Below the pieces are notes generated by a model. That model had not been told where the DNA came from, searched no databases, and saw nothing but the letters and a program-made list of their open reading frames with translations. Shown piece after piece: positions 63,491 to 64,000 of a stretch of 64,000 nt of DNA; position 1 is the first letter of the stretch; each line of letters starts with the position of its first letter. Where the stretch lies: NCBI GenBank assembly GCA_032207245.1, contig CM063502.1:109848691-109912690 (forward strand). Reading direction: 5' to 3'. The position numbers were made by a program, and so were the translations under genes. The stretch comes from Pardosa pseudoannulata (lineage: Eukaryota > Arthropoda > Arachnida > Araneae > Lycosidae).

Positions 63491-64000
63491 CTGAAAAAAA
63501 AAAAATTTTTAAACAAAAAGAGTACTTTTTTATTCTGTGCCATAATAAATTTATTAAACTGCATAAAATTATATTAGAGCATAGATTTACAAAGTTTTTG
63601 ATGTCTAACTCTATTCAAAAGTTTCCTGTACATTAAACTTATTTTAAATGCATTTAATTAAAATTTTATAATATTCATTTTTAACTGGTAAAGACCATGA
63701 CTTCAATAAATATAGAAGGAAGCAGTTTATAATTAAAGGTAATTGACCCCATAATTAGATTCAAAATGGTTCAAAAATTAAATATATAGGTGCTAAACAA
63801 CATACAAAACACAAATTTATAAATTGTGTTGAGTTGAAAAATTAATAAAATAGAACAAAACAGTTTATAAAATTATATGTTGCACTAAATAAAGGAAAAA
63901 ATTTAAGGAATGAAGAAAAAAAGAGGAAATTGATATCTTTTATGCCTCTAAGAAAAGTAAATTCAATCCCAATAGATCTAACCCTATAAAATAAATTTTA

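Overview
This is eukaryotic, animal nuclear DNA, most likely from an arthropod and possibly an arachnid. It is very AT-rich, full of simple repeats, and carries short exons separated by introns of roughly 1.5-3 kb. tRNA-headed SINEs, hAT and piggyBac DNA transposons and a jockey-like LINE relic are all present. The arachnid guess is an impression from the repeat content and gene style, not a demonstrated placement. There is no bacterial-type gene organisation.

Two cellular genes are supported. At the right end, on the minus strand, six spliced exons (63490 down to 51600) encode the C-terminal ~210 residues of a REEP1-4/ReepA-type ER-shaping membrane protein. All splice phases agree, and the N-terminal exons lie beyond the window. 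At 32462-33043 on the plus strand is a terminal exon for a small, probably secreted Gly/Tyr/Pro/Arg-rich protein whose first exon was not found. The two genes converge on about 18 kb of AT-rich DNA that holds a transposon nest (36087-39750) and a large terminal-inverted-repeat element (45450-49375).

The left half (1-32 kb) is repeat territory. At 1360-3479 there is a ~200-bp tandem array, each unit holding its own (TA)n tract. At 7221-10612 there is a ~110-bp satellite organised as a 440-bp four-monomer higher-order repeat; its monomers look like the tRNA-related half of the local SINE, and the left edge still carries the rest of that SINE. Further right come hAT elements with perfect 8-bp target duplications (14386-15230, 17092-18051, 25040-25626), piggyBac-type elements at TTAA sites (12422-13038, 23948-24444, 29270-29982), an inverted-repeat element with a SINE in one arm (27788-28317) and an inverted duplication of a coding-like segment (26002-26398).

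The strongest single observations are the SINE-derived higher-order satellite, the three-level nest (SINE in hAT in hAT, each with its own target duplication) and the reconstructed REEP exon chain. No previously undescribed protein system is evident; the novelty lies in repeat evolution.
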